Shown here: piece by piece, positions 18,624 to 26,984 of the stretch | How positions within the stretch are numbered: the first letter of the stretch is position 1 | Layout: the number at the start of each line of letters is the position of its first letter | Assembly (NCBI GenBank): GCA_937967995.1 | Contig: CALBTB010000009.1 | Location: forward strand, 310,001-374,000 | DNA: 64,000 bases | Direction of reading: 5' to 3' | Origin: an uncultured Gammaproteobacteria bacterium | GTDB taxonomy: Bacteria > Pseudomonadota > Gammaproteobacteria > UBA6429 > Thiohalophilaceae | Made by a program: the position numbers and the translations under genes | Notes under the pieces: generated by a model | The model's database searches: none | What the model was told of the DNA's origin: nothing | The model's input: only the letters and a program-made list of their open reading frames with translations

Positions 18624-19928
18624 GTGTCCCCGCATACATATCAGTTTGGTATTCGAACCAACCTGCATCAGTTCAGTCACCAGTTATGGCAGGTTCTGCT
18701 GGTTGGCCTGACATTAGGAATGATGCGAACTGTTGTGCCAGCACTGGCCGAAACTGAATTTGGCGTACCCAAAGGTTCGTTTCTGTTGCTCATGGCATTT
18801 GTGATTGCATTCGGCTTTGTGAAAGGCGCGATGAATTTTGTTGCGGGACGATTATCAGAACGGGTGGGGCGCAAGCATGTTTTACTGCTGGGCTGGTTTA
18901 TCGCTTTTCCAATACCGCCAATTATCTATTTTGCTCCTTCCTGGAGCTGGATTGTCTTCGCCACTGTATTATTAGGCGTCAACCAGGGATTGACCTGGTC
19001 AATGACACAGACAGCAAAACTGGATTTAACAAAACCAGGGCAACGCGGGCTTACGATCGGTTTAAATGAATTCTCCGGTTACTTTGGTGTGGCTTTGGCT
19101 GGTATTGCCACGGCCTATTTAACGGAATGGTTAGGTGCACGTGACGGGCTATTATGGTTTGGTCTGTTAACCATCTTCATTGCTATTTTATCAACACAGT
19201 TCTGGGTAAAGGACACTTTGCCCTGGGCACATGCTGAAGCCGCACACATTGCTTCAGGAAAGTCACTCGGACCAGCAGCACGTTACCCAACTAATATTTC
19301 CACACAGCCCTCAACCTGGGACGTCTTTACATTAATTTCCTGGCGTGACAAACGACTGTTTGCCTATAGTCAGGCAGGATTGGTCGAAAAATTTGTTGAT
19401 GCAATAATCTGGGTCTTTTATCCGGTTTACTTATACGAACGTGGTTTAAGCCTGGCGGATATCGGTTGGGTTGTTGGCGTCTATGGTTTTGTCTGGGGAT
19501 TGTCGCAATTTGTTACCGGTAAACTGTCTGATCATGTCGGACGGCTTTGGCCTGTGACATCGGGTATGTGGATTTGTGGTGCCGGTGTCAGTATGACGCT
19601 GCTGGGTGACGGCTTGTTATGGTGGTCACTGTCAGCCGCCGTGACCGGATTCGGTATGGCATTGCTTTATCCCAACATCAGCGCCGCCGTAAGTGACATA
19701 TCACACCCGAACTGGCGAGGTTCTGCAATTGGTATATATCGTTTCTGGCGCGATCTTGGATACGGCATCGGTGCCATATTACTTGGTATCGTGGCCAATA
19801 TAACGGGTACAATTAGCAGCGGATTCTGGTTCGTGGCCATCGCGATGGGTATTTCCGGATTAATCGTATTGCTGGTCGCAGATGAGACGCACCCGGGAAT
19901 TAACCCGGCAGATCAGATCTCCAGATAA
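18624..19928 (+). CDS. MFS transporter of unknown substrate
   Basis: A 434-residue, twelve-helix major facilitator. It has the MFS motif GRLSERVGRKHVLL after helix 2 and the related GKLSDHVGRLWPV after helix 8. The start is GTG 18624, ten bases after the hydrolase stop, so the two are probably cotranscribed. The substrate is not determinable; context with a persulfide-handling enzyme makes efflux of a sulfur compound or toxic thiol possible. Confidence 0.78.
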   Translation: MSPHTYQFGIRTNLHQFSHQLWQVLLVGLTLGMMRTVVPALAETEFGVPKGSFLLLMAFVIAFGFVKGAMNFVAGRLSERVGRKHVLLLGWFIAFPIPPIIYFAPSWSWIVFATVLLGVNQGLTWSMTQTAKLDLTKPGQRGLTIGLNEFSGYFGVALAGIATAYLTEWLGARDGLLWFGLLTIFIAILSTQFWVKDTLPWAHAEAAHIASGKSLGPAARYPTNISTQPSTWDVFTLISWRDKRLFAYSQAGLVEKFVDAIIWVFYPVYLYERGLSLADIGWVVGVYGFVWGLSQFVTGKLSDHVGRLWPVTSGMWICGAGVSMTLLGDGLLWWSLSAAVTGFGMALLYPNISAAVSDISHPNWRGSAIGIYRFWRDLGYGIGAILLGIVANITGTISSGFWFVAIAMGISGLIVLLVADETHPGINPADQISR

Positions 19929-19970
19929 CCCTGATTTCTTAATTTCCAGTATTTCTACTTTAACCGATAC

Positions 19971-20002
19971 TTGACATGTGAGTTACACGCATGTTGTAAA
20001 TT
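19971..20002 (+). promoter_or_regulatory. MerR-type long-spacer promoter
   Basis: TTGACA and TAAATT are separated by 20 bases, too far for a normal sigma-70 promoter but typical of MerR-activated ones. The spacer is covered by an imperfect dyad with arms ACATGTG and CGCATGT. It lies 35 bases before the merR-like gene and probably drives the whole metal cluster to about 26.5 kb. Confidence 0.65.
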
Positions 20003-20036
20003 CAATGCATCAGATACTTCTTGATGGATCAGGTTT

Positions 20037-20456
20037 ATGAGCAACAAGTCCGTGACCGTACGCGAGACCGCCAGGCTTGCTGGTGTCACACCAGACGTTG
20101 TGCGTTATTACTCAAGAATCGGACTAATCAAGCCATATAAATGCCGGAAGAACGGCTACAGGTTATACGACAAAGGTGATGTGGCTCAGATCATCTTTAT
20201 TCGCAAGGCTAAAAGTCTGGGTTATACCCTTAAAGAAATCAGTAAAATTATCTCGCACTCAAAAACGGGGGCGTCACCTTGCCCTATAGTTCGGCGTATT
20301 ATAGAAAGTCGTATTAACACGAATCGTCGTCGACTAAATGAGATGTTATTGTTACAAGATAGAATGGAAAAGGCGGTAAAACACTGGAAAAAAATGCCAG
20401 ACGGCATTCCCGATGGTAATTCAATTTGTATTCTGATTGAGACATTTTCATATTGA
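20037..20456 (+). CDS. MerR-family metal-responsive regulator
   Basis: A 139-residue MerR protein: the helix-turn-helix VRETARLAGVTPDVVRYYSRIGLI is followed by a dimerisation helix and metal-loop Cys residues in GASPCPIV and NSICILIE. The two-Cys pattern resembles heavy-metal MerR proteins, but spacing does not match mercury MerR and lacks the clear CueR loop, so the metal is unassigned. It precedes Rieske, Met-rich and copper ATPase genes in one direction with tight spacing and is expected to activate them from its own long-spacer promoter. Confidence 0.82.
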   Translation: MSNKSVTVRETARLAGVTPDVVRYYSRIGLIKPYKCRKNGYRLYDKGDVAQIIFIRKAKSLGYTLKEISKIISHSKTGASPCPIVRRIIESRINTNRRRLNEMLLLQDRMEKAVKHWKKMPDGIPDGNSICILIETFSY

Positions 20457-20470
20457 TGTGGTAATAAGGT

Positions 20471-21091
20471 ATGGATATTACTACAAATACTGCACCTAAG
20501 CCGCCATCAAACGAGCGACGTCGATTCCTGGTGAATATGACAACAGCATTTGGTGCAGTGGGTACGGTTGGCTTATTAGTCCCGTTCATTGCCTCAATGA
20601 ACCCTAGTCAACGAGCACAGAATGCCGGCGCTCCCACGGAAATCGATGTCAGTCGATTACAACCTGGGGAACAAATTACCGTCATGTGGCGAGGTAAACC
20701 AGTCTGGGTTTTGCATCGAACAGCGGATATGCTCAAAGAGCTTAACAAGCCTGATTTATTAAAAAAGCTGCGAGATCCGGAATCTAAAGTTGTTACACAA
20801 CAACCTGGTTTTGCACAAAACGAATACAGGGCTATTAAACCCACTTTCTTTGTCACGATAGCCTTGTGTACGCATCTGGGTTGTATACCAACATACCGGC
20901 CGGATGTGGCACCGTCAGATTTGGGTGCTGACTGGCATGGCGGATATTATTGCCCGTGCCATGGCTCAAGATTCGATCTGGCCGGTCGCGTTTTTAAGGG
21001 TGTACCCGCACCGACAAATCTTGTCATTCCTCCTTACCGATATATTTCTGACTCAATCATTGAAATTGGTAATGCAGATAGACAAGCGTAA
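20471..21091 (+). CDS. Rieske iron-sulfur protein, orphan PetA type
   Basis: A 206-residue ubiquinol-cytochrome c reductase Rieske subunit. The N-terminus carries ERRRFLVNM followed by one hydrophobic helix (about 20-45), a Tat-like membrane anchor. The C-terminal domain has CTHLGC and CPCHGS, the four [2Fe-2S] ligands plus the disulfide Cys pair. No cytochrome b or c1 gene is near. It is inserted between a MerR regulator and copper-related genes. It may be a spare subunit supporting bc1 under metal stress, or part of a separate redox pathway. Confidence 0.88.
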   Translation: MDITTNTAPKPPSNERRRFLVNMTTAFGAVGTVGLLVPFIASMNPSQRAQNAGAPTEIDVSRLQPGEQITVMWRGKPVWVLHRTADMLKELNKPDLLKKLRDPESKVVTQQPGFAQNEYRAIKPTFFVTIALCTHLGCIPTYRPDVAPSDLGADWHGGYYCPCHGSRFDLAGRVFKGVPAPTNLVIPPYRYISDSIIEIGNADRQA

Positions 21092-21131
21092 ATCAATATT
21101 AGATTATTATTATACACAGAAGGAGATAACC

Positions 21132-21509
21132 ATGAAAAAACCATTACAAATCATATCATTTGCAGTAATGTTTGTGTTGCCGGCAGGAATTGTACTGGCA
21201 GAAATGGACATGGATCATATGAACAAGGACTTTGAACGTATGGACAAGATGATGGACAAAGCAGAAAAAACCAAAAACAAGAAAGAACGGCAAGGCATGA
21301 TGGAAGATCATATGGAAATGATGATGAAGCATATGCATAACATGGATAAAATGATGGATATGGATGACATGATGTCAGACAAAGGTAAAAATACTGACAT
21401 GAAGATGATGAATATGATGGATATGCGTATGGATAACATGCAGAAAATGATGAATCAAATGATGCGTCAACAGAAGATGATGATGGAGTTTATGGAGTAT
21501 AACGATTGA
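21132..21509 (+). CDS. Exported methionine-rich small protein
   Basis: A 125-residue protein beginning at ATG 21132 behind a strong AAGGAGATAACC ribosome site. A longer frame open from 20904 lies inside the Rieske gene and is rejected. A signal peptide spans about residues 1-23 (cleavage after VLA). The mature chain is a helical, charged repeat of Met, Asp, Lys and His (motifs such as MDMDHM and MMKHMHNM), with Met about a quarter of residues. Such chains bind Cu(I) or Ag(I) in the periplasm, as in CopC/CusF-like systems, though it has no recognised domain. The copper ATPase follows. Confidence 0.75.
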   Translation: MKKPLQIISFAVMFVLPAGIVLAEMDMDHMNKDFERMDKMMDKAEKTKNKKERQGMMEDHMEMMMKHMHNMDKMMDMDDMMSDKGKNTDMKMMNMMDMRMDNMQKMMNQMMRQQKMMMEFMEYND

Positions 21510-21525
21510 TTATCTTTTCTTGACG

Positions 21526-21553
21526 TGCCGGATAAGCTTAAACTTGCCCGGCA
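21526..21553 (+). other. Small inverted repeat between the Met-rich gene and the copper ATPase gene
   Basis: TGCCGG and CCGGCA form a 6-bp stem with a 16-base loop, followed by an A-rich run rather than T residues. It may be an mRNA processing or stability element in the operon, but it is weak as a terminator. Confidence 0.3.
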
Positions 21554-21571
21554 AAATTAGAAAGAGAAACT

Positions 21572-24016
21572 ATGTCAAATAACATGGAAAATAAGAAAGA
21601 AGCAGCCACTACTACGCAGACAGACCCGGTCTGTGGTATGACAGTGCAAAATGACAGCAAGTTACAGTATGTGCATCACAATAAAACTTACCGCTTTTGC
21701 TCCGAACATTGCCTGCATAAGTTCAGCAAAAATCCGGAACAGTATCTTGGGGAAAAAACCAGCCCAAAACCTGACAAAAGCGATGATGAATCCGTAACGT
21801 ATACCTGCCCAATGCATCCGGAAATCGAGCAACAGGGGCCGGGCTCATGTCCGAAGTGTGGGATGGCGCTGGAGCCAAAATCCATGCCAGTAATAGCGTC
21901 CAAGGTCGAGTATACCTGTCCGATGCATCCGGAAATCATTCAGGATAAACCGGGTAACTGCCCCAAATGTGGCATGGCATTAGAGCCACGTACTATTGAG
22001 GTAGAGGAAGACGACGCTGAGTTACGCGACATGACCCGGCGTTTCTGGTTCAGCACAATACTTGCTATTCCTATTTTCTTTAGTGCCATGGGTGCCGAAT
22101 TCTGGCCTCAGGTGCTGTCAGAAATCATTCAGCCCAAATTCCGTCAATGGATAGAGCTTGTACTGGCCACACCGGTTGTAATCTGGGGAGGCTGGATCTT
22201 TTACGTTCGCGCGGTGCAGTCCGTCATAAATCGAAGTCTTAATATGTTTACCTTGATTGGGCTCGGTGTATCTGTTGCCTGGTCCTATAGTGTAGTGGCA
22301 GTTCTGTTTCCCGGAATTTTTCCCGAATCGGTTTTTAATAAATTTGGTGTCGTACCAGTTTACTTTGAAGCTGCCGCAGTCATTACCGCCCTGGTGTTAC
22401 TTGGCCAGGTTCTGGAACTACGTGCCCGAAGCCAAACAAATGCAGCCATTAAATTATTGCTTGGTTTAGCCCCTAAAACAGCACGCATAGTTCGTGAAGA
22501 CGGAACCGAGGAAGATATACCACTGGAACATGTCCAGCCGGGCGATCAGTTAAGAGTCCGTCCCGGTGAAAAGATACCTGTGGATGGGGAAGTAATAGAA
22601 GGTGATAGTCGGGTAGATGAATCCATGGTCACCGGCGAACCGATTCCTGTGCACAAAGCAACCGGAGATCATCTGATTGGCGCAACAGTAAATGGTACTG
22701 GCGGCCTCTTGATGAAAGCTGAAAAAGTTGGCGCCGATACTTTACTGGCACAGATTGTCCAAATGGTTGCTGAAGCCCAACGTTCCCGCGCGCCGATTCA
22801 AAAACTTGTTGATGTTGTATCCAGCTATTTTGTACCGGCAGTCGTCATTATTGCCATAATCACCTTTTTCGTCTGGAACCAATGGGGGCCTGAGCCACAA
22901 CTGGCACATGCCGTCATCAATGCCGTTGCTGTGCTCATTATCGCCTGTCCCTGTGCACTTGGCCTTGCGACGCCCATGTCAATCATGGTCGGGACCGGGC
23001 GGGGAGCCATGATGGGTGTCTTATTCAAAAATGCCGAATCATTGGAAATTATGCGCAAAGTTGACACGTTAATAGTTGATAAGACCGGAACACTGACACA
23101 AGGCCATCCTGAGCTTGTTAGTGTGATTGCAATTAACGGCTTCGATGAAAATGAAATATTACATCTGGCCGGCAGCCTGGAACGATCTAGTGAACATCCT
23201 CTGGCAGCAGCCATAGTTCGTGGTGCCAGGTCAAGAAATATCGAGCTTGCTAAAGCTGACGATTTTCAGTCTATTACCGGAAAAGGTGTACGAGGCAGGG
23301 TGAATGAGCGCACTATTGTGCTTGGTAATATCAAATTGCTTGAAGATGAGGCTATTAGTCCGGATAACCTGCCTGAATTAGCTGACAAAGGTCGTGCAGA
23401 AGGACACACTGTCATGCTTATCGCCATTGATGGTAAAGCCGCCGGGCTAATCGGAGTCGCTGACCCGATCAAAGAAACAACTCCTGAAGCCATACGCTAC
23501 CTGCATGACGAGGAGATAGAAATTGTTATGTTGACAGGCGATAACAAGAAAACCGCACAAGCCGTTGCTGGAAAACTCAATATCGACCAGGTTCAGGCTG
23601 AAGTCTTACCGGAACAAAAAGCTGCAATAGTCAAACAACTCCAAAGCGAAGGTAAAATAGTTGCTATGGCAGGTGACGGGATAAATGATGCCCCGGCACT
23701 GGCTCAGGCGCATGTTGGTATTGCGATGGGTACCGGTACTGATGTGGCAATGGAAAGTGCCGGCGTAACCCTTGTTAAAGGGGACCTTCGGGGAATCGTG
23801 CGCGCGAGGCGCCTTAGTCGCACAACAATGCGTAACATTCGGCAAAATCTGTTTTTTGCCTTTGTGTATAATTCAGCGGGCGTGCCAATTGCTGCAGGCT
23901 TGTTGTATCCATTCTTTGGTGTCTTGCTTTCACCGATGATAGCTGCTGCTGCAATGAGCTTTAGTTCTGTTTCTGTCATCGCCAATGCGCTTCGCCTGAA
24001 AAAGGTAAAACTTTAA
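21572..24016 (+). CDS. copA: Copper/silver-type P1B ATPase with YHS and two heavy-metal-binding domains
   Basis: An 814-residue exporter of Cu(I)-type ions. N-terminus: a YHS domain (about 17-60, DPVCGM and FCSEHC), then two Cys-Met-His-Pro metal-binding domains (CPMHPEI...CPKCGM, about 77-100 and 114-137) in place of the usual HMA domains. The ATPase core has eight membrane segments, CPC at residues 459-461, the phosphorylation motif DKTGT (Asp503), SEHPLA and GDGINDAP. CPC with these N-terminal domains fits the CopA/SilP group. Start ATG 21572 has AAAGAGAAA upstream. It is the core of the MerR-led cluster. Confidence 0.92.
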   Translation: MSNNMENKKEAATTTQTDPVCGMTVQNDSKLQYVHHNKTYRFCSEHCLHKFSKNPEQYLGEKTSPKPDKSDDESVTYTCPMHPEIEQQGPGSCPKCGMALEPKSMPVIASKVEYTCPMHPEIIQDKPGNCPKCGMALEPRTIEVEEDDAELRDMTRRFWFSTILAIPIFFSAMGAEFWPQVLSEIIQPKFRQWIELVLATPVVIWGGWIFYVRAVQSVINRSLNMFTLIGLGVSVAWSYSVVAVLFPGIFPESVFNKFGVVPVYFEAAAVITALVLLGQVLELRARSQTNAAIKLLLGLAPKTARIVREDGTEEDIPLEHVQPGDQLRVRPGEKIPVDGEVIEGDSRVDESMVTGEPIPVHKATGDHLIGATVNGTGGLLMKAEKVGADTLLAQIVQMVAEAQRSRAPIQKLVDVVSSYFVPAVVIIAIITFFVWNQWGPEPQLAHAVINAVAVLIIACPCALGLATPMSIMVGTGRGAMMGVLFKNAESLEIMRKVDTLIVDKTGTLTQGHPELVSVIAINGFDENEILHLAGSLERSSEHPLAAAIVRGARSRNIELAKADDFQSITGKGVRGRVNERTIVLGNIKLLEDEAISPDNLPELADKGRAEGHTVMLIAIDGKAAGLIGVADPIKETTPEAIRYLHDEEIEIVMLTGDNKKTAQAVAGKLNIDQVQAEVLPEQKAAIVKQLQSEGKIVAMAGDGINDAPALAQAHVGIAMGTGTDVAMESAGVTLVKGDLRGIVRARRLSRTTMRNIRQNLFFAFVYNSAGVPIAAGLLYPFFGVLLSPMIAAAAMSFSSVSVIANALRLKKVKL

Positions 24017-24074
24017 ATGAATATGCTGTCAATATGAACGGTGATGATGAAGAATAGCCCAAAGGAGTCAATAT

Positions 24075-24551
24075 ATGATTCTATTAAGGAAAATATTAAA
24101 CACAATAAGCATTATTATTCTTATTTTACCCACAGTTAACAAGCCAGCATATTCATCAGAGTTTTCGCCCCGCAATCAGGTAAAAAATGGAATAGCAATT
24201 TATCTTGGTTTATTGCCAGCAGAAATGATTGAAGGGCATACCGCCAGTTCAATGCATGGCGGATTACCAACCGGACATAATCGCTACCATGTAGCAGTTG
24301 CGATTTTCAATGATAAAACTGGCCTGCGTATAAATAATGCCACTGTGCAGATACGAGTAAACAATAAAATCGGGGCCGGACCTGAACCTTACAAGAAACT
24401 TGAAGGCATGGAGATGAACGGTAAGTTTATGTATGGTAATTATTTTTCACTAAAAACAGCAGGGCCATATCGTATAGATGTCAGAGTTTTCATTTCAGGT
24501 ACAGACAAACCAATTGAGGTTACATTCGATTATGATTTTGCACATACATAG
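24075..24551 (+). CDS. Exported protein, YtkA/immunoglobulin-like, unknown function
   Basis: A 158-residue protein with an N-terminal hydrophobic segment (about 1-27), so it is exported or membrane-anchored. The mature part has HRYHVAVAIFNDKTGLRINNATVQIRV followed by a second beta pattern ending in PYRIDVRVFISGTDKPIEVTFDYDF, typical of a YtkA-like beta-sandwich. A GGLPTGHNRYH stretch and Met/His residues could bind metal. An AAGGAGT ribosome site precedes the ATG. It lies between the ATPase and the YHS-SLOG gene, so a metal-related role is inferred. Confidence 0.7.
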   Translation: MILLRKILNTISIIILILPTVNKPAYSSEFSPRNQVKNGIAIYLGLLPAEMIEGHTASSMHGGLPTGHNRYHVAVAIFNDKTGLRINNATVQIRVNNKIGAGPEPYKKLEGMEMNGKFMYGNYFSLKTAGPYRIDVRVFISGTDKPIEVTFDYDFAHT

Positions 24552-24563
24552 GGGTAATCTTTA

Positions 24564-25286
24564 ATGGTAACTGACCCGGTATGTCTGATGTCCATCAATC
24601 CGCAACATGCAGCTGCCATGATCGATTATGAAGGCAAGAAATATTACTTTTGTTCTGATAACTGTAAAATGAAATTTCTGGCGCAACCATCGATATACCT
24701 GGCAAAAGCGCCTGGCATGCATATGACTGTTGGCGTTATGGGCTCAGCCGATCACAATGAACCCGAGCAGGTCAAACAGAATGCCTATGATCTTGGTGTT
24801 GCGCTAGCGCAGAAAAAATATATCCTGATTACCGGTGCTTGCCCTGGTTTACCGTATGAATGTGCCCGCGGTACTCATGAAAATCGTGGTATGTCAATCG
24901 GGATATCACCAGCGCTAAGTCTGGATGAGCATGTCCATAAGTATGATTCTCCTTCAGACGTATATGACGTAATTATTTACACAGGGAGCGGGCTCATGGG
25001 ACGTGAAGTCACCAATATACGATCCAGTGATATGGTTATCATAGTAGGCGGTCAGTCTGGCACGCTTGGTGAATTTGCCATTGCCTACGATGAAGGGAAG
25101 CTGATTGGCGTACTGGAAGGTAGTGGCGGAATTACGGAACAACTCCCCGCGCTGGTCAGTTCGTTAAAAAAGGAAACCGGTGCGAGAATGTTTTACGATA
25201 GCAATTCAGAGGCTCTTATAGAAAAACTGGCATCATACTACAGCTCTGATCACTATCGGCATCCATCATGCTTTTGTGGCGAATAG
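24564..25286 (+). CDS. YHS domain fused to a SLOG (LOG-like) nucleotide-binding domain
   Basis: A 240-residue fusion. Residues 1 to about 45 are a YHS metal-binding module (DPVCLM...YFCSDNCKMKF) like the one in the ATPase upstream. Residues about 52-225 form a SLOG Rossmann-like fold: TVGVMGSAD at the start, ITGACPGLPYECARG in the middle and IIVGGQSGTLGEFAIAYDEGK near 170-190, where a GG-SGTLGE signature replaces the PGGxGTxxE of LOG proteins. A C-terminal CFCGE motif adds two Cys. The likely role is a metal-linked nucleotide-binding enzyme; catalysis is unproven. Confidence 0.75.
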   Translation: MVTDPVCLMSINPQHAAAMIDYEGKKYYFCSDNCKMKFLAQPSIYLAKAPGMHMTVGVMGSADHNEPEQVKQNAYDLGVALAQKKYILITGACPGLPYECARGTHENRGMSIGISPALSLDEHVHKYDSPSDVYDVIIYTGSGLMGREVTNIRSSDMVIIVGGQSGTLGEFAIAYDEGKLIGVLEGSGGITEQLPALVSSLKKETGARMFYDSNSEALIEKLASYYSSDHYRHPSCFCGE

Positions 25287-25400
25287 ATTATCAAGGTGAA
25301 ATGGTTTGATTTGATTCATTTTCTGAAATTGGCGAGTCACAAACAGAGTTATTGGAAATAATGACGGTACTAATTATCATTAGAAAAAGGTAATAAATAT

Positions 25401-25622
25401 ATGCATACAGTAAATATTTATTTTGATGACAATCTCTCTACGAGAGAGATGGTAAAATTAAAACGCGACATTGAGGCCTTACCATATATTGTCGATGTAG
25501 AGCATCCGCGTCATGACGCACATAACTTAACTGTTGAATATGAAACTCATCCAGGAATGCCGGAAATGCTATTAGAAGAGCTGCGTTCGAGAGGGCTTCA
25601 TCCTGACATCACTTCAGCATAG
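25401..25622 (+). CDS. Small HMA-like fold protein without metal Cys
   Basis: A 73-residue protein with a beta-alpha-beta-beta-alpha-beta pattern (HTVNIYFDD, REMVKLKRDIEALP, VDVEHPRHDAHNLTVEYE, EMLLEELRSRG) like heavy-metal-associated domains, yet lacking the CxxC motif. His residues (HPRHDAH) might serve instead. A weak AAAGG ribosome site lies before ATG 25401. It may be a metallochaperone-like or regulatory protein of the cluster. Confidence 0.6.
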   Translation: MHTVNIYFDDNLSTREMVKLKRDIEALPYIVDVEHPRHDAHNLTVEYETHPGMPEMLLEELRSRGLHPDITSA

Positions 25623-25640
25623 TTTAAATATGAATTCAGA

Positions 25641-26330
25641 ATGATACCTGAACAATACGTTTGGCTGACCTGGGCTATTGCATTCTTGATAGTCTGGGGG
25701 ATTATCTACTATCTTATACCTCGCCAGCGAAAAGCCATGCTCTGGTCGAGTTTATTTACAATGCCATTTGGTTTGACTGAACCAATATTTGTTCCTGAGT
25801 ATTGGTCGCCGCCAAGCTTGTTTGATCTTGCTATTCGTACTGGCTTTGATATCGAAAGCCTGATCTTTTGTTTTGGCATAGGTGGTACCGGATCGGTGTT
25901 GTATAATGTGATTACTCGCAAATATCCCCAGCCAGTTTCAATTAACTTCAGGCGCCAGCCCATTCACCGACACCACTATTTGGCGCTAGCAACACCCTTT
26001 ATTGTATTTTTAGTATTGTATTTTTTTCCCTGGAATCCAATATACCCTTCGATTGCCGCCATGTTACTGGGTGGTATTGCAACCATATTGTGCCGACCAG
26101 ACTTAAAACTAAAGATTTGGCTTGGCGGGATACTGTTTTTACTCTATTACAGCCTGTTTCTAATTGCACTCGAATATACCGCGCCTGGCTATATTGAACG
26201 CGTCTGGAACTACAGCGCACTTACAGGCATCAACATCGGCTTCCTTCCCGTTGAAGAATTATTATTTGCATTTACTTTTGGTTTGTACTGGTCTGGCGTT
26301 TATGAGCATTTTACGTGGCATAAGCATTAA
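25641..26330 (+). CDS. Membrane protein with lycopene-cyclase-type domain
   Basis: A 229-residue integral membrane protein with about seven helices. The C-terminal part contains NIGFLPVEELLFAFTFGLYWSGVYEH, like the conserved PxE(E/D)xxF core of CrtYc/CrtYd lycopene cyclase-domain proteins. No carotenoid genes are nearby, so pigment synthesis is unlikely and the family name may be misleading. It lies five bases before the truncated ABC permease and follows metal genes. Confidence 0.7.
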   Translation: MIPEQYVWLTWAIAFLIVWGIIYYLIPRQRKAMLWSSLFTMPFGLTEPIFVPEYWSPPSLFDLAIRTGFDIESLIFCFGIGGTGSVLYNVITRKYPQPVSINFRRQPIHRHHYLALATPFIVFLVLYFFPWNPIYPSIAAMLLGGIATILCRPDLKLKIWLGGILFLLYYSLFLIALEYTAPGYIERVWNYSALTGINIGFLPVEELLFAFTFGLYWSGVYEHFTWHKH

Positions 26331-26335
26331 CTAGA

Positions 26336-26530
26336 ATGCTACGTCTGGCGATAAATCAACTAAGAAATGAATGGAATCGTTCTTTGTTGACTATTCTGGC
26401 TATCAGCGCATCTATAGCAATGATCCTGATACTACGTGGATTTGAGCAGGGATTATACGCACAGTCTGAAAATGTCGTACTGGATCGCGGTGGAGATCTT
26501 TTCCTAACACAAAACGGTGTTTCCAATTTT
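26336..26530 (+). pseudogene. ABC transporter permease (FtsX/MacB type), cut off by transposon
   Basis: The first 65 codons encode the N-terminus of an FtsX/MacB-like permease (MLRLAINQLRNEWNRSLLTILAISA, one membrane helix, then the periplasmic start GGDLFLTQNGVSNF). The frame then runs straight into GGG TAA, bases 26531-26536, which are the first six bases of the left terminal repeat. The stop therefore belongs to the transposon. The remaining gene is not found beyond the right end at 61985. It likely sat in an operon with the preceding membrane gene. Confidence 0.8.
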
Positions 26531-26567
26531 GGGTAATTCTAAACAAAAGCCCAATTTTACGAATAGC
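26531..26567 (+). repeat. Left terminal inverted repeat of the Tn3-family element
   Basis: This 37-bp repeat begins GGGTAATTCT and ends TACGAATAGC. Compared with the reverse complement of 61949-61985 it differs at positions 5, 7, 19, 23 and 27 only. It starts with three G rather than the usual four, and coincides with the break in the ABC permease gene. Confidence 0.82.
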
Positions 26568-26665
26568 AAATGATAATCATTTCAAATAATAAATAATTGC
26601 TATCTCATTGTTTTATCTAACTATTTAGAAATGGCAGCGAATATCCAAGCAGATCGTCGGGTGAT

Positions 26666-26983
26666 TTATTCCGCATCCCGTTTTTTTGAGGATTCCAATA
26701 ATTCCGATAACTCAGGATGAGTTTCAACATATTTTTTAAAACTGGTGTCTAACCAGGCTTCAATCATTTCATCTTCATAGGGCGACAAAAATTCAATTAA
26801 TTTTGCTATGCCAATATTTTCAATGAGCATCGCCAGCAGCGTCATCCTTTCGTCATCACTAAAGAGAAGTTTTCCCTGATGTATTTCAATCCTTGCTGAA
26901 TCCGGAAGAAGATTGTTCCGCTCAAGTGTTTCATCCCCATGCCAGGCGCGGCCCTCACGATCAAATTTCCAAGAATAATCCAT
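26666..26983 (-). CDS. Small protein of unknown function beside HD-domain gene
   Basis: A 105-residue protein starting at ATG 26983, which has AAAGAGG eight bases upstream; an upstream in-frame ATG at 27004 lies within the previous gene and is less likely. Motifs: WKFDREGRAWHGDETL and LLFSDDERMTLLAMLIENIGI, a pattern found in small hypothetical bacterial proteins. No catalytic motif is evident. It follows the HD-like gene with almost no gap, so the two form a pair at the left edge of the element. Confidence 0.6.
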   Translation of the reverse strand: MDYSWKFDREGRAWHGDETLERNNLLPDSARIEIHQGKLLFSDDERMTLLAMLIENIGIAKLIEFLSPYEDEMIEAWLDTSFKKYVETHPELSELLESSKKRDAE

Positions 26984-26984
26984 T

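Noticed and set aside
20904..21131. Extended N-terminus of the Met-rich protein
   Set aside because: It overlaps the Rieske gene in another frame; ATG 21132 has a strong ribosome site and gives a proper signal peptide.
25641..26330. Carotenoid biosynthesis locus
   Set aside because: Only one domain-level similarity and no crt genes nearby.
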